Origin: Anaerolineaceae bacterium UBA6086
GTDB taxonomy: Bacteria; Chloroflexota; Anaerolineae; Anaerolineales; Anaerolineaceae
Direction: 5' to 3'
Length of the DNA: 30,803 nt
Assembly: GCA_002436005.1 (NCBI GenBank)
Contig: DIXG01000062.1
Span: forward strand, 790-31,592
Position 1 is the stretch's first letter. Every line of letters begins with the position of its first letter. The notes beneath the pieces were generated by a model. It was given only the letters and a program-made list of their open reading frames with translations, had not been told where the DNA came from and did no database searches. A program made the translations under genes and the position numbers. This document shows positions 8,139-16,200 of this stretch, one piece after another.

Positions 8139-8777
8139 ATGCCTGACAATGTTGAGCGAAAAATTTTTGATATGGTCGAGCAGGGCCAAATTACAGCCGA
8201 AGAAGGATTACGGCTGATAAATGCCATGGGAGGCTATTCGGATGAAAGTGAACCATCTGAAGATCCGGGCAATGCTGCATTCGAAGTGGTTCCTGAAGAT
8301 GAAAAAGTGCTCACTGCGCAAATCTCCGAGGAAGAGATGCGCCGGATGAAACGCTTGAAGCGGTGGTGGGTCTTACCCTTTGGGATAGGTTTGATCATCA
8401 CAACCCTGGGTGCGGTTTGGATGTATGCGGGTTATTCTGCAAAGGGCTTTGGTGTTGGATTTTGGTTGGCATGGATCCCGTTTCTCCTCGGTATATTTAT
8501 CCTTTCCCTCAGTTTTCAGACCAGTCACAGCGTTTGGCTGGACGTACGCATTCAACAAAAGCCGGGGGAAAAGCCGCAGCGGATTGCTTTCAGCCTCCCT
8601 ATGCCGCTTTCATTGACCCGCTGGTTTCTCCGAACATTTGGTGAGCGGATTCCTGGCTTGAAGGATCAACCTTTGGAGAGTTATTCAGAAATCTTGAATA
8701 ACCTCTCACCTGAGGAGCCCTTTTATGTCCATGTGGATGATGAAGATGGTGAAAGCGTTGAAGTCTTTATCGGCTGA
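8139..8777 (+). CDS. Membrane protein with N-terminal SHOCT-like motif
   Basis: 212 residues. It opens with a SHOCT-like helical hairpin (VERKIFDMVEQGQITAEEGL, residues 4-23), like the C-terminus of the preceding protein. A charged linker leads to two membrane segments (about 72-94 and 103-124), then a C-terminal region of about 85 residues with no recognised fold, rich in acidic residues at its end. It is probably inserted in the cytoplasmic membrane. It lies 8 bp after the solenoid gene, under the same promoter, so the two products are likely to work together, for example as a membrane anchor and its soluble partner; this is inference. It has no catalytic motif. Confidence 0.8.
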   Translation: MPDNVERKIFDMVEQGQITAEEGLRLINAMGGYSDESEPSEDPGNAAFEVVPEDEKVLTAQISEEEMRRMKRLKRWWVLPFGIGLIITTLGAVWMYAGYSAKGFGVGFWLAWIPFLLGIFILSLSFQTSHSVWLDVRIQQKPGEKPQRIAFSLPMPLSLTRWFLRTFGERIPGLKDQPLESYSEILNNLSPEEPFYVHVDDEDGESVEVFIG

Positions 8778-8799
8778 TCGGTGAAACCGCAAAAATCTG

Positions 8800-8832
8800 A
8801 GCCGGCTTTGTGAAAATTCGGCTTTGTTTTTT
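8800..8832 (+). terminator. Weak intrinsic terminator after the SHOCT pair
   Basis: A 5-bp stem AGCCG/CGGCT (8800-8804 with 8819-8823) with a 14-nt loop, followed within 4 nt by a run of six T. It reaches the 3' end of the convergent hydrolase gene (8831). Confidence 0.45.
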
Positions 8833-10306
8833 AATTATTGAAGAAGTTGTAAATTGAACGGCTGAGATCGGAATACAGGGCATTGACTGGATCAAAGACT
8901 GCTTGAACGGGATGATGGACAAAGATCGTCAGGACATAGTCTGCCCCAGGAGAATAGACCAGGGCAGCATCACCAATCGTATGGATCAACCCGTCGTCCT
9001 CATTCGCCCAGCCGTGTTTGTGGGCGACCGTAGTCCCCGAAGGGACCCCAGCCTGGATCAGTACGGCTATCTGGTTGCGGGAGAGATAGGTCACCATCAG
9101 CCGGCACTCATCTTGGGTGATCTCATCTGGAAAGGCAGCTAACAGGGCGCCGCCGCCATATTGAGCACAGAGATAGATATCTTCCAGCAGCATTCCGATG
9201 TCAGAGGTGGTTGTCTGGTTGTAAATGTCGGGCTCCGTGCTGACATCTTCGCGCTGGTTGGCAGGCGTCTGATAGCGCTGTAAGAGGGGAGCGCCAACAT
9301 AGAAATGGCCGCCCCAAAAAGAGTTGACCAAACCCAATCGCTGCAGATCCTCCGTCACAATCATGGGAGAGAGATTGCTGTCAATCACCGCCATCGCCAG
9401 AGCATCGGTGCTGGTATTTTCTGATTGCTCGATCATCTCTTCCATCAGGGCAAGATACTCTTCTGGCCAGGGGTCTTCCATATAACGAAAGGCTGTCACC
9501 ATCAACGGGATCTTGACAATGCTCCAGGAGGAAAACGCGATATTGGGCTGTATATTGTCAGCCTGGGGCATGTGGGCGAAATGCAGGTTCCTGCTGGATC
9601 CCAGATCCTGGAGGTAAAGCTCGACCACACCGTCGAAGCCGGAAGCGTCGATGATTTGTTTGAGCATGACTTCGAGGTCTGACATGGATGGATTTGGAAT
9701 TGCTGCAGAAACCAGGGCAAGGTTGACTTTGCGGTTGCTGGATGAGCTGAGTGCATCGATGATTTGGAGAACAGCCCGATCATAATCGAGTTCGGTACCC
9801 GGATCACCATCGGAAAATTCGGTTGTTCCGGGAATGGGGGTGGGAGGTGTGGCAGGCGTATTGTATCGGGGGGCAATTTCCAGTCGTAAATATTCCCGGA
9901 TGCGCGCTTCATCATAATCTGCGTTCAGAGGGATATTGACCGTTTGAATGTTTCTATCCCATAAATAATTCCAGAATCCCTGCCAAAATGGCTCTGTAAC
10001 CCGCATATTGTCAGCAACAGCCAGCATTTTCTCCACTTCAGGTTCAAAACCGATCACAGCCGGGCGGATCTGGATTGGGTTTCCTTCGTAATTAACCTCG
10101 ATGGGCGACCGATAGACGGAATAAACTCTTTCTGCAGCACTTTCATAGTTTAATCCCCCAATTGGAACACCGCCCACCTGAAAGCCGAGTGGAAAGTTGC
10201 TGCGGATCCGACTGTAAGAGATGAGCTGAACGGTTGTCAGGATAACAGTAATGAGCAGGACAATAATTGCAGCCCATCGAAAGATTGGGAAGTTTGTTCT
10301 TCGCAT
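8831..10306 (-). CDS. Membrane-anchored beta-lactamase-like serine hydrolase
   Basis: 491 residues. An N-terminal membrane anchor (about 11-31) is followed by a region resembling the VanW/YoaR-associated PG_binding_4 fold (FQVGGVPIGGLNYESAAERV, 42-61). The linker at 150-163 is rich in Pro and Thr. The C-terminal half is a class-A beta-lactamase/DD-peptidase-like domain (Beta-lactamase2). S262-I-V-K265 is the SxxK nucleophile motif, S295-E-N297 the SxN-like motif and K430-H-G432 the KTG-like motif. No clear class-A Glu166 loop (ExxLN) was found, so a penicillin-binding or esterase-like role is as likely as beta-lactam hydrolysis. It should act outside the cytoplasmic membrane on peptidoglycan-like or unknown substrates. 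It stands alone, convergent with the SHOCT pair and divergent from gmd. Confidence 0.87.
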   Translation of the reverse strand: MRRTNFPIFRWAAIIVLLITVILTTVQLISYSRIRSNFPLGFQVGGVPIGGLNYESAAERVYSVYRSPIEVNYEGNPIQIRPAVIGFEPEVEKMLAVADNMRVTEPFWQGFWNYLWDRNIQTVNIPLNADYDEARIREYLRLEIAPRYNTPATPPTPIPGTTEFSDGDPGTELDYDRAVLQIIDALSSSSNRKVNLALVSAAIPNPSMSDLEVMLKQIIDASGFDGVVELYLQDLGSSRNLHFAHMPQADNIQPNIAFSSWSIVKIPLMVTAFRYMEDPWPEEYLALMEEMIEQSENTSTDALAMAVIDSNLSPMIVTEDLQRLGLVNSFWGGHFYVGAPLLQRYQTPANQREDVSTEPDIYNQTTTSDIGMLLEDIYLCAQYGGGALLAAFPDEITQDECRLMVTYLSRNQIAVLIQAGVPSGTTVAHKHGWANEDDGLIHTIGDAALVYSPGADYVLTIFVHHPVQAVFDPVNALYSDLSRSIYNFFNN

Positions 10307-10403
10307 GGTGATTTTCCATTATACTTAATGCTGCATTATGATGCCATTAATTGAAGGGATTGTCAACGAACGGCTGTTGACAGGTGAAAGCCTTTGTTGG
10401 AGG

Positions 10404-10439
10404 CTTGAGTTTGTGTCTTGAGTTTTTTGTCTTGAGTTT
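10404..10439 (+). repeat. Three direct repeats CTTGAGTTT upstream of the gmd promoter
   Basis: CTTGAGTTT occurs at 10404-10412, 10417-10425 and 10431-10439 with periods of 13 and 14 bp, ending 2 bp before the -35 element at 10442. The position suits an activator or repressor array; it could also be a simple duplication. Confidence 0.6.
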
Positions 10440-10441
10440 GT

Positions 10442-10470
10442 TTGACAGTCACTCTTCATAGGGATATACT
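10442..10470 (+). promoter_or_regulatory. Consensus sigma-70 promoter of gmd
   Basis: TTGACA (10442-10447), exactly 17 bp of spacer, TATACT (10465-10470). The predicted start of transcription is near 10477, giving a 35-nt leader with GGAGG just before the TTG start codon of gmd. Confidence 0.85.
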
Positions 10471-10511
10471 TTCAAGTCGGATTTTAGTAATGTTAATGTT
10501 GGAGGTTTGAG

Positions 10512-11582
10512 TTGAAAACTGCGCTAATTACGGGCATAACGGGTCAGGATGGGTCTTACCTGGCTGAGATGCTCTTGCATAAGGGATATGAAGTTCATGG
10601 TCTGATTCGCCGCTCAAGTACATTTAACACCCGAAGGATTGACCATATTTACCACGATCCTCATGGCAACGGCGGCGATGTGAAGCTGTATTTACATTAT
10701 GGCGATGTGACCGCCGGGGATACCTTGCTGGATGTGCTTTACAACGTCAAACCGGACGAAGTTTATCATTTGGCAGCCCAGAGCCATGTACGGGTCAGCT
10801 TTGACATGCCCGAATATACTGGCGATGTGACCGGGTTGGGGACTGTCCGAATCTTGGAAGCCATCCGCAAAGCAGGAATGAAGTCCCGATTTTACCAGGC
10901 TTCTTCCAGCGAGCTGTTTGGGGATTCCAAGCCACCGCAGAACGAAGATACGCCCTTCCGCCCGCGCAGCCCCTACGCTGCTGCCAAACTGTATGCTTAT
11001 TGGCTGGCCCACAATTATCGTGAAGGTTACGGTATGTTCTCGGTCAATGGAATCCTGTTCAACCACGAATCTCCCCGGCGTGGGGAGACCTTTGTGACCC
11101 GCAAGATCACCCGTGCGCTGGCGAACATCAAAGCCGGTAACCAGAAGCATCTTTACCTTGGCAACCTTGAATCCCGGCGGGACTGGGGATATGCCCCGGA
11201 GTATGTGGAAATGATGCACCTGATGCTGCAGCAGGACAAACCAGAAGATTTTGTCGTGGGGACAGGTGAGGCGCATAAGATTTCTGATTTTCTGGACGAA
11301 GCCTTTGGCTATGTGGATCTGGATTGGCACGATTACGTGCGAATTGACCCGCGCTATTATCGCCCCACTGAAGTGGATTACCTGCAGGCTGACACCAGCA
11401 AAGCGAAAGAATTGCTGGGCTGGGAGCCCAAGGTGAAGTTCCATGAGCTGGTGCGCATCATGGTCGATGCCGATTTAGAATTGGTGGGGTTGGACGCGCC
11501 TGGAGAGGGCAAGAAAATCATCGAAGAAAAGTTTTCACAGTGGCACCGGTGGGAAGACCAGGTGGAATCGATGGGTCGGTAA
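10512..11582 (+). CDS. gmd: GDP-mannose 4,6-dehydratase
   Basis: Cytoplasmic NADP-dependent short-chain dehydrogenase that converts GDP-mannose to GDP-4-keto-6-deoxymannose, the first step toward GDP-fucose, GDP-rhamnose and related 6-deoxy sugars for surface glycans. 356 residues, full length. The Rossmann motif G8-x-x-G11-x-x-G14 is followed by RRSS.FNT..I (33-44) for NADP, SSSELFG (131-137), and the catalytic Y155-x-x-x-K159 in SPYAAAK. The start is TTG at 10512, chosen because GGAGG lies 8 nt upstream and the conserved N-terminus begins there. It is a single-gene unit with promoter and terminator; the partner GDP-fucose synthase or reductase gene is not adjacent. Confidence 0.96.
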   Translation: MKTALITGITGQDGSYLAEMLLHKGYEVHGLIRRSSTFNTRRIDHIYHDPHGNGGDVKLYLHYGDVTAGDTLLDVLYNVKPDEVYHLAAQSHVRVSFDMPEYTGDVTGLGTVRILEAIRKAGMKSRFYQASSSELFGDSKPPQNEDTPFRPRSPYAAAKLYAYWLAHNYREGYGMFSVNGILFNHESPRRGETFVTRKITRALANIKAGNQKHLYLGNLESRRDWGYAPEYVEMMHLMLQQDKPEDFVVGTGEAHKISDFLDEAFGYVDLDWHDYVRIDPRYYRPTEVDYLQADTSKAKELLGWEPKVKFHELVRIMVDADLELVGLDAPGEGKKIIEEKFSQWHRWEDQVESMGR

Positions 11583-11649
11583 TCCGATCAGGCTTTCTAC
11601 ACAGTTAATCAATTTAATAGCTTACAAAGCGAAATCAAACAAAACCGAT

Positions 11650-11676
11650 AGCACTGGTGTCCTGACCAGTGCTTTT
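11650..11676 (+). terminator. Intrinsic terminator of gmd
   Basis: 9-bp perfect stem AGCACTGGT/ACCAGTGCT (11650-11658 with 11665-11673), 6-nt loop, followed by TTTT. It lies 68 bp after the gmd stop. The 166 bp from here to the next gene hold nothing recognisable. Confidence 0.85.
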
Positions 11677-11842
11677 AAATAGGTGTGTGCTGTCACATTA
11701 ATGTCAGTGGGGGTGGCCAGTATGAATAATTAGGAATAGATTGTTTGAGCGTGCTTTCTCTCTGGTGTCAACACCTGTGAGAGCATGGCATGCCTGAGCG
11801 ATCGTGAGCAAGACGAAAGAATTTTCAGAAAGGATAAATTCA

Positions 11843-12910
11843 TTAATCCAATCCGTGGATATGTCGATGGTGAATATCGGGCATGTGGGAATGTGCATGA
11901 GATAATTCTTCGTGAGTGTGAATGTGAGAGTGTTTCTTAGCCAAATTGTCCTCATGCACGTGGTTATGATGCCCATCATCATGATTATGGGCGTGTTCGT
12001 GAAGAATAGATTCATGAATATGATCGTGCACATGGTCATCATTTACAAGCAGTATGGCTCCCCAAATCATCAAAGGAAACGCAATAAAAAACAGCCATGT
12101 TGGCATTTCACTAAAAATCACCATCGAAAGAATGATCCCCACAATTGGTGCTGTACTGAACAATGTACTTGTTCTGGCGGCACCCAGGGAGCGTAAAGAA
12201 TGAATAAACAGAACAATACTTACGCCATAACTCACACTTCCTAATGCAAGCATTTTCAAGATGACATCCCATGCTGGAAGTTGATTACCCAAAGTCAAAG
12301 CCAGAATCAATGAGAAACTCCCTGATACCAAGCCCTTGATAATGACGATCACGAGCGGGTCTTTTGCAGATATATTTCGAGTGAAGTTGTTGTCTATGCC
12401 CCAAAAGACACAGGCAAGCACGATGCCCAGCGCGCCGAGAGAAAACCCCCATGCAGCCTGAAAATCTATTGAAAGAATTATGCTGGCAAGGGTGACAAGC
12501 CCGATTGCCCACCACACACGCCGGCTGATGGCTTCTTTGAATACTAAAAAGGCGATGAAGGTGGTTGCGACACCTTCAAAATTGAGCAGTAACGAGGCTG
12601 TTGCCCCTGGTGTGCTTCGTAAACTGAACAGCAAGGTGATTGGGGCAGCGATTCCACCTGCAATAATTGCACCTGCTAACCAGCCAAAATCAGATTTTTC
12701 AATTTTTGCTTCCTGGGCAATTTGAGTCCGATTGAGACGTTGAATTAACTTGATGCCCAACAAGCCAATACCACTCCCTAAGTATAAAAAAGCTGCCAGG
12801 GGAATAGGTTCGACATCGCCCAACAACAGTTTTGAAAGGGGTGCACTGGCACCAAACAACAGGGCAGCAAACAAAACTTGAATGATGGATTTTATCTGGT
12901 TTTGTCGCAT
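11843..12910 (-). CDS. EamA/DMT-family transporter with a 64-residue His-rich C-terminal tail
   Basis: Inner-membrane drug/metabolite transporter-superfamily protein, 355 residues: ten predicted TM segments in two EamA repeats (about 7-140 and 150-290), then a soluble tail. The tail begins after the last TM (ILLVND) and has 23 His in about 64 residues, in HxH and HH patterns interspersed with Asp and Glu, ending HHRHIHGLD. Such tails are seen in a subset of DMT proteins and in metal chaperones, and they bind divalent metals such as Zn, Ni or Co. A metal-linked export or sensing role is thus inferred; the transported substrate is unknown. The gene is convergent with gmd and lies alone. The tail gives long spurious frames on both strands. 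Confidence 0.88.
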   Translation of the reverse strand: MRQNQIKSIIQVLFAALLFGASAPLSKLLLGDVEPIPLAAFLYLGSGIGLLGIKLIQRLNRTQIAQEAKIEKSDFGWLAGAIIAGGIAAPITLLFSLRSTPGATASLLLNFEGVATTFIAFLVFKEAISRRVWWAIGLVTLASIILSIDFQAAWGFSLGALGIVLACVFWGIDNNFTRNISAKDPLVIVIIKGLVSGSFSLILALTLGNQLPAWDVILKMLALGSVSYGVSIVLFIHSLRSLGAARTSTLFSTAPIVGIILSMVIFSEMPTWLFFIAFPLMIWGAILLVNDDHVHDHIHESILHEHAHNHDDGHHNHVHEDNLAKKHSHIHTHEELSHAHSHMPDIHHRHIHGLD

Positions 12911-13144
12911 GGTCTTTGTCTTCCTTTCAATAAGATATTATATTGCCTGTTTCAAAGGAATTGAAGTGAAGCTGAGTATTTTTAAGTGGAAGAGTAGAGC
13001 TCCATTCAGGGGGTTTTCTTCCTCGGAAATCTGCCTTAAGTGCATTAAGGGTTGTAGAGAAATGTTGTACAGGTTGTGTCTCAATGGATTGGAAAAAATG
13101 GAACGAACTTTACATCCCACCCTACGGCAGAAGTAAAAATGAAT

Positions 13145-13612
13145 CTAATTTTCGTGTAATTCAGCTAATACAGCCAGCGGTTCCTCATTGCCAGGTTCTT
13201 CGATGAGAGAATTTGCATAATGCGTATAGGCGATCTTTCCCGATCGATCCACAATGATCACTGTTGGTGTGCCAAAAGCAAAGAAGTGCTTCACCTGGAA
13301 ATATTGCCCGGCAACTTTGGAACCTTTGTCCGTAAGGATGGGATACGGGGTGGGGTTACCATCAAGATAGCGATTGATCATGAAGGGTCCATTGGGCACC
13401 ATCACGAGTATTTCAGCATTCAGCGCTTTAAAATATTCATAGTCATGGCGCAACTGCGCCATATGGTTTTTACAGTGTGGTCAGGCAAAGCCGATATTAA
13501 AGACCAGGACGACATTTTTGTCTTTGAGGAGGTCAGAAAGACGGACTAAATTTCCTTTATGATCCGGTAATTCAAAGTCTGGCGCAGGGTCTCCTATGGT
13601 TAATGGTTGCAC
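13145..13612 (-). CDS. Peroxiredoxin-like (AhpC/TSA, thioredoxin-fold) protein with in-frame TGA: candidate selenoprotein
   Basis: Read through one TGA, the frame gives 155 residues from GTG at 13612, with CAGGAG 8-13 nt upstream, to TAG. Residues 1-43 (IGDPAPDFELPDHKGNLVRL, then VVLVFNIGFA) are a canonical AhpC/TSA N-terminus. The TGA (13481-13483) is codon 44, just before PHCKNHMAQLR, exactly where relatives have the peroxidatic Cys in GFACPHC. The product would carry U44-x-x-C47. The rest (FGTPTVIIVDRSGKIAY) continues the fold with the usual cis-Pro (GTPT). A SECIS-like hairpin follows the TGA. It would act as a cytoplasmic thiol/selenol peroxidase or reductase. The alternative is a nonsense-mutated pseudogene, which the intact flanking frames and the hairpin argue against. 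Confidence 0.8.
13445..13483 (-). promoter_or_regulatory. Candidate bacterial SECIS element with its UGA
   Basis: On the minus strand the TGA at 13483-13481 is followed after 18 nt by a perfect 7-bp stem ATGGCGC/GCGCCAT (13462-13456 with 13451-13445) closing a 4-nt loop AGTT. The loop starts about 25 nt after the UGA and has G at its second position. Both agree with the known bacterial SECIS pattern (UGA-to-loop distance in the upper teens to thirties, G in the first two loop bases). The hairpin is coding. SelB binding is inferred. Confidence 0.65.
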
Positions 13613-14098
13613 TGGTATTCTCCTGACGATATGGTTATTATTTTTGCTAGTTCATCTTATTCCCCAAGATATGTAGAGGAATGATGATAGGGTGTGTTTC
13701 TTACAAGAGATGATTATACCGTAAGAGAAATTGAATGGGCGACGGATAAGATGTAGAGGTGCTCTAAGACATTTTGGACACCTGATATTTAATTCTTCAA
13801 CAAATGGACCCTCCTCGTAAAGGCTACAAAAGATATCTTCTTCCTGCCAAAAGATCCTTTGAATCAAAAAGTTGGAGAAAATTTTATTGTGTCAAAGGCA
13901 AACCCCGTAAGTCTCAAAGGGTAAAGTAAAATATCCTGCAATTTTGTCCAAATAATGAAATTCTTCATTTGTCAACCACACAAAATATTTACATTTTTTA
14001 CAACTATCTCTAAATTGCTCATTCATTATGGGTGCATTACCTTTCTGTGATGTTTAATTAGTTTTAAAAATAGATTCCTACAAAAGATGCGTAATTTC
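13613..14098. other. Intergenic region, 486 bp, largely without identifiable content
   Basis: It lies upstream of the peroxiredoxin-like gene and downstream of the 446-residue membrane protein gene, both on the minus strand. It should contain the peroxiredoxin promoter, but no clear -35/-10 pair stands out. One small open frame at 13652-13867 is listed separately. From 13868 to 14098 only AT-rich sequence was seen. Confidence 0.5.
13652..13867 (-). CDS. Possible small protein with one CPKC motif
   Basis: 71-codon frame from a TTG start. The translation contains C-P-K-C at about 30-33 and a further Cys in SCKKH near 55, which could hint at a small zinc-binding knuckle. The Shine-Dalgarno is poor and no relative is recognised. 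It may be chance or a decayed gene in a gene-poor stretch. Confidence 0.22.
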   Translation of the reverse strand: MIQRIFWQEEDIFCSLYEEGPFVEELNIRCPKCLRAPLHLIRRPFNFSYGIIISCKKHTLSSFLYISWGIR

Positions 14099-15439
14099 TC
14101 AAGGTATTTTGTGTGCAAGAAACTTGATCCATCTTTCCATTAACATATCACCAATATATAATTCGGAACCTGGATTTTCACTTCCTGGCATCAAAATATA
14201 ACGGCCATTTAATATTTTTAGGACTTCAGAACTGTTATAGAATTCCATTTCTTTTGGTGTATTAATCTCCGATACCACAAGTCCCGGATGATTGTTGGGG
14301 GCTAAAAGTCGAACAAAATATTTGTAATTATTCAGTATTGATAAGCTGCTTTGATCCCTCACTAAACTAAGTATGGTCTCTGGCTTTGGTAATAAATTTT
14401 CATTGATTAAAAACTCTCCACCTTCGAGTATGGTTTGATATGTCCTATCAGGATTTTTTGGGTCATCAATCCAAGAAATGTATGATCTTGGTTGATCAAT
14501 ATTATTATTTTTTAGATATTCATATAAATTATACGGCTCATACCTTAAGTCAAATGAAAATAATTGATAATAGAAACCGATTTCGGGACGAGGATTTCCA
14601 ATGAGTAATCCAGTATTACCTCGTTTGAGAAACTCTTGTAATTTTTCAATGTTCTCTTTTTGTTTAATATCACTTAATTGACAATACCATCCATCTGAGA
14701 GATATAAAACATCATACTCCAAATAGGTTTTTGGATCATTTATTGGAACCACACTTACATTGAATTTTAGTTTTTTCAAATTATCAACAATTTCTTTATT
14801 CAAACATTCATCACCTAGATCAAATACGCCGAGTTTAATTGCGTAATTAATAGGTGTTGGTGTCATAGTTGCTGTCATAGTCGGTGTCGCTGTTGGAGTT
14901 GTCGTTCGTGTTGCCGTTGGTGTCAGTGTTGGCGTCGGAGTTATTGTTGGTGTAAGTGTTTGTGTCAGCGTTGCCGTGATGGTTGGTGTTACAGTATTTG
15001 TTTGAGTTTGGGCATTGGGTTGTGGAGGCGGAGTATTGATGTCCGGTTGTTTAATAAATATGCTAATGCTTGCTACAAAAGAATATATAAATAGTCCCGC
15101 AAAGACTATTATTCCGCAGATTAAGCTAATCCCTACTTTACGCTTGGTAAAATTATATTTTTTATCCTCAATGTTCTGTTTCTCTTCATTATCATATGCC
15201 AGCTTATTAACAAAATAACAAAAAATGATTATGGCAAGTATTATGAAGCTGCCAATGCTTGCCCTATACCAAAACTCAGAAAAATCAAAAACAAAAACAA
15301 GGACGCCAACGATTATTGCAAAAATTCCTAGAAGAAAATTAATCGTTTTTTCCTTTTGAATTAAATACACTTCTAAAGGATTAGGTTCTTTATTTTCTTC
15401 TTCTTCTTCTTCTTTGCTTATCGTTTCAGGTTCGCTCAT
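14099..15439 (-). CDS. Membrane protein with Thr/Pro linker and extracytoplasmic GATase1-like domain
   Basis: 446 residues. An acidic cytoplasmic N-terminus (1-30) is followed by three membrane segments (about 33-52, 60-80 and 102-128), a Thr/Pro low-complexity spacer (about 148-197), and a C-terminal domain (200-446). The last domain begins IKLGVFDLGDECLNKEIVDN and contains a YDVLYLSDGWYCQ segment and a FLKRGNTGLLIGNP segment, which recall class-I glutamine-amidotransferase-like folds used for polysaccharide or ligand binding. The conventional GxCxG elbow is not evident, so catalysis is doubtful. Function is unknown. ATG has GGGAAG just upstream. Its codon and AT content are more A/T-rich than the housekeeping genes to the right, in keeping with an accessory region. 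Confidence 0.75.
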   Translation of the reverse strand: MSEPETISKEEEEEENKEPNPLEVYLIQKEKTINFLLGIFAIIVGVLVFVFDFSEFWYRASIGSFIILAIIIFCYFVNKLAYDNEEKQNIEDKKYNFTKRKVGISLICGIIVFAGLFIYSFVASISIFIKQPDINTPPPQPNAQTQTNTVTPTITATLTQTLTPTITPTPTLTPTATRTTTPTATPTMTATMTPTPINYAIKLGVFDLGDECLNKEIVDNLKKLKFNVSVVPINDPKTYLEYDVLYLSDGWYCQLSDIKQKENIEKLQEFLKRGNTGLLIGNPRPEIGFYYQLFSFDLRYEPYNLYEYLKNNNIDQPRSYISWIDDPKNPDRTYQTILEGGEFLINENLLPKPETILSLVRDQSSLSILNNYKYFVRLLAPNNHPGLVVSEINTPKEMEFYNSSEVLKILNGRYILMPGSENPGSELYIGDMLMERWIKFLAHKIP

Positions 15440-15529
15440 CTTCCCAACCCCGATTATTTCTCACCAGTTCGCAATATTATATCATTATCATATGTTATGC
15501 TACGCATCTTATAGCGGCTGGCTAATCTT

Positions 15530-16150
15530 TTGAGTAATCGGGTTTTGAATAACGTTACCTTTTCAGGAAATAGTGCTCACGATGGGGCAGGATGTGCGAA
15601 TGATCAGAGCAATCCAATCCTGGTCAATACCACCTTCTCTGGCAACGATGTAACGATGTATGGCGGCGGAATGATCAACACTGAAAGCAATCCCCCACTG
15701 ACCAATGTCACCTTTTATGAAAATTCTGCGAATGCCAGTGGTGGAGCGATTTTTAATGAAAAATCAAACCCTATCCTGACCAATGCTATTCTGTGGGCTA
15801 ATAGTCCTGATCAAATCGTTGATTATGGCACCAGTAATACAACCGCAACCTACAGCGACGTTCAGGGTACTGTTGTCTTTCCGGGAACGGGGAACATCAA
15901 TCAGGATCCTCTGCTTGTTCATGAATTGTTGCCATATGATGGCAGCTTCACTGCAATGCATGCTCTGGAAGAAGGCAGCCTGGCAATCGATGTGGGCAAC
16001 CCTGATTTGGCGTCATGTCCGGCAATGGATCAGCGCGAGGTGCCGAGGCCACTGGATGGTGACGGTGAAGGGCAGAAACGATGTGATATGGGTGCTTACA
16101 AATTTGGCACAGGGATCATCTTTATCTTTTTGCCATTAGTCAGGCGATAA
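15530..16150 (+). pseudogene. 5'-truncated beta-helix (choice-of-anchor Q-like) surface protein
   Basis: 206 residues from a TTG start without clear ribosome site or signal peptide; an in-frame TAG sits 18 bp upstream. The sequence starts abruptly in right-handed beta-helix repeats (NVTFSGNSAHDGAG, NTTFSGNDVTMYGGGM, NVTFYENSANASGGAI) and ends with a region of the type found at the end of choice-of-anchor Q proteins (GSLAIDVGNPDLASCPAMDQ, then DMGAYKFG) and a short hydrophobic tail IIFIFLPLVRR. Complete proteins of this kind have a signal peptide and many more repeats, so the 5' part has probably been lost. It could still be translated as a small protein, but secretion would fail. Neighbouring DNA on the 5' side is unrelated. 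Confidence 0.6.
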
Positions 16151-16200
16151 AGCTGGTTGAATTATTGTTATATTGTGGTTATAATTTGATTATGCTTTGA

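Noticed and set aside
10692..11444. 250-codon minus-strand frame inside gmd
   Set aside because: Shadow of a strongly conserved gene on the other strand; translation lacks any domain.
11704..12042. 112-codon minus-strand frame overlapping the His tail and running past it
   Set aside because: Its first part is a frame shadow of the His-rich tail. The remainder (ending IIHTGHPH) has no recognised relative, so a frameshifted remnant cannot be claimed.
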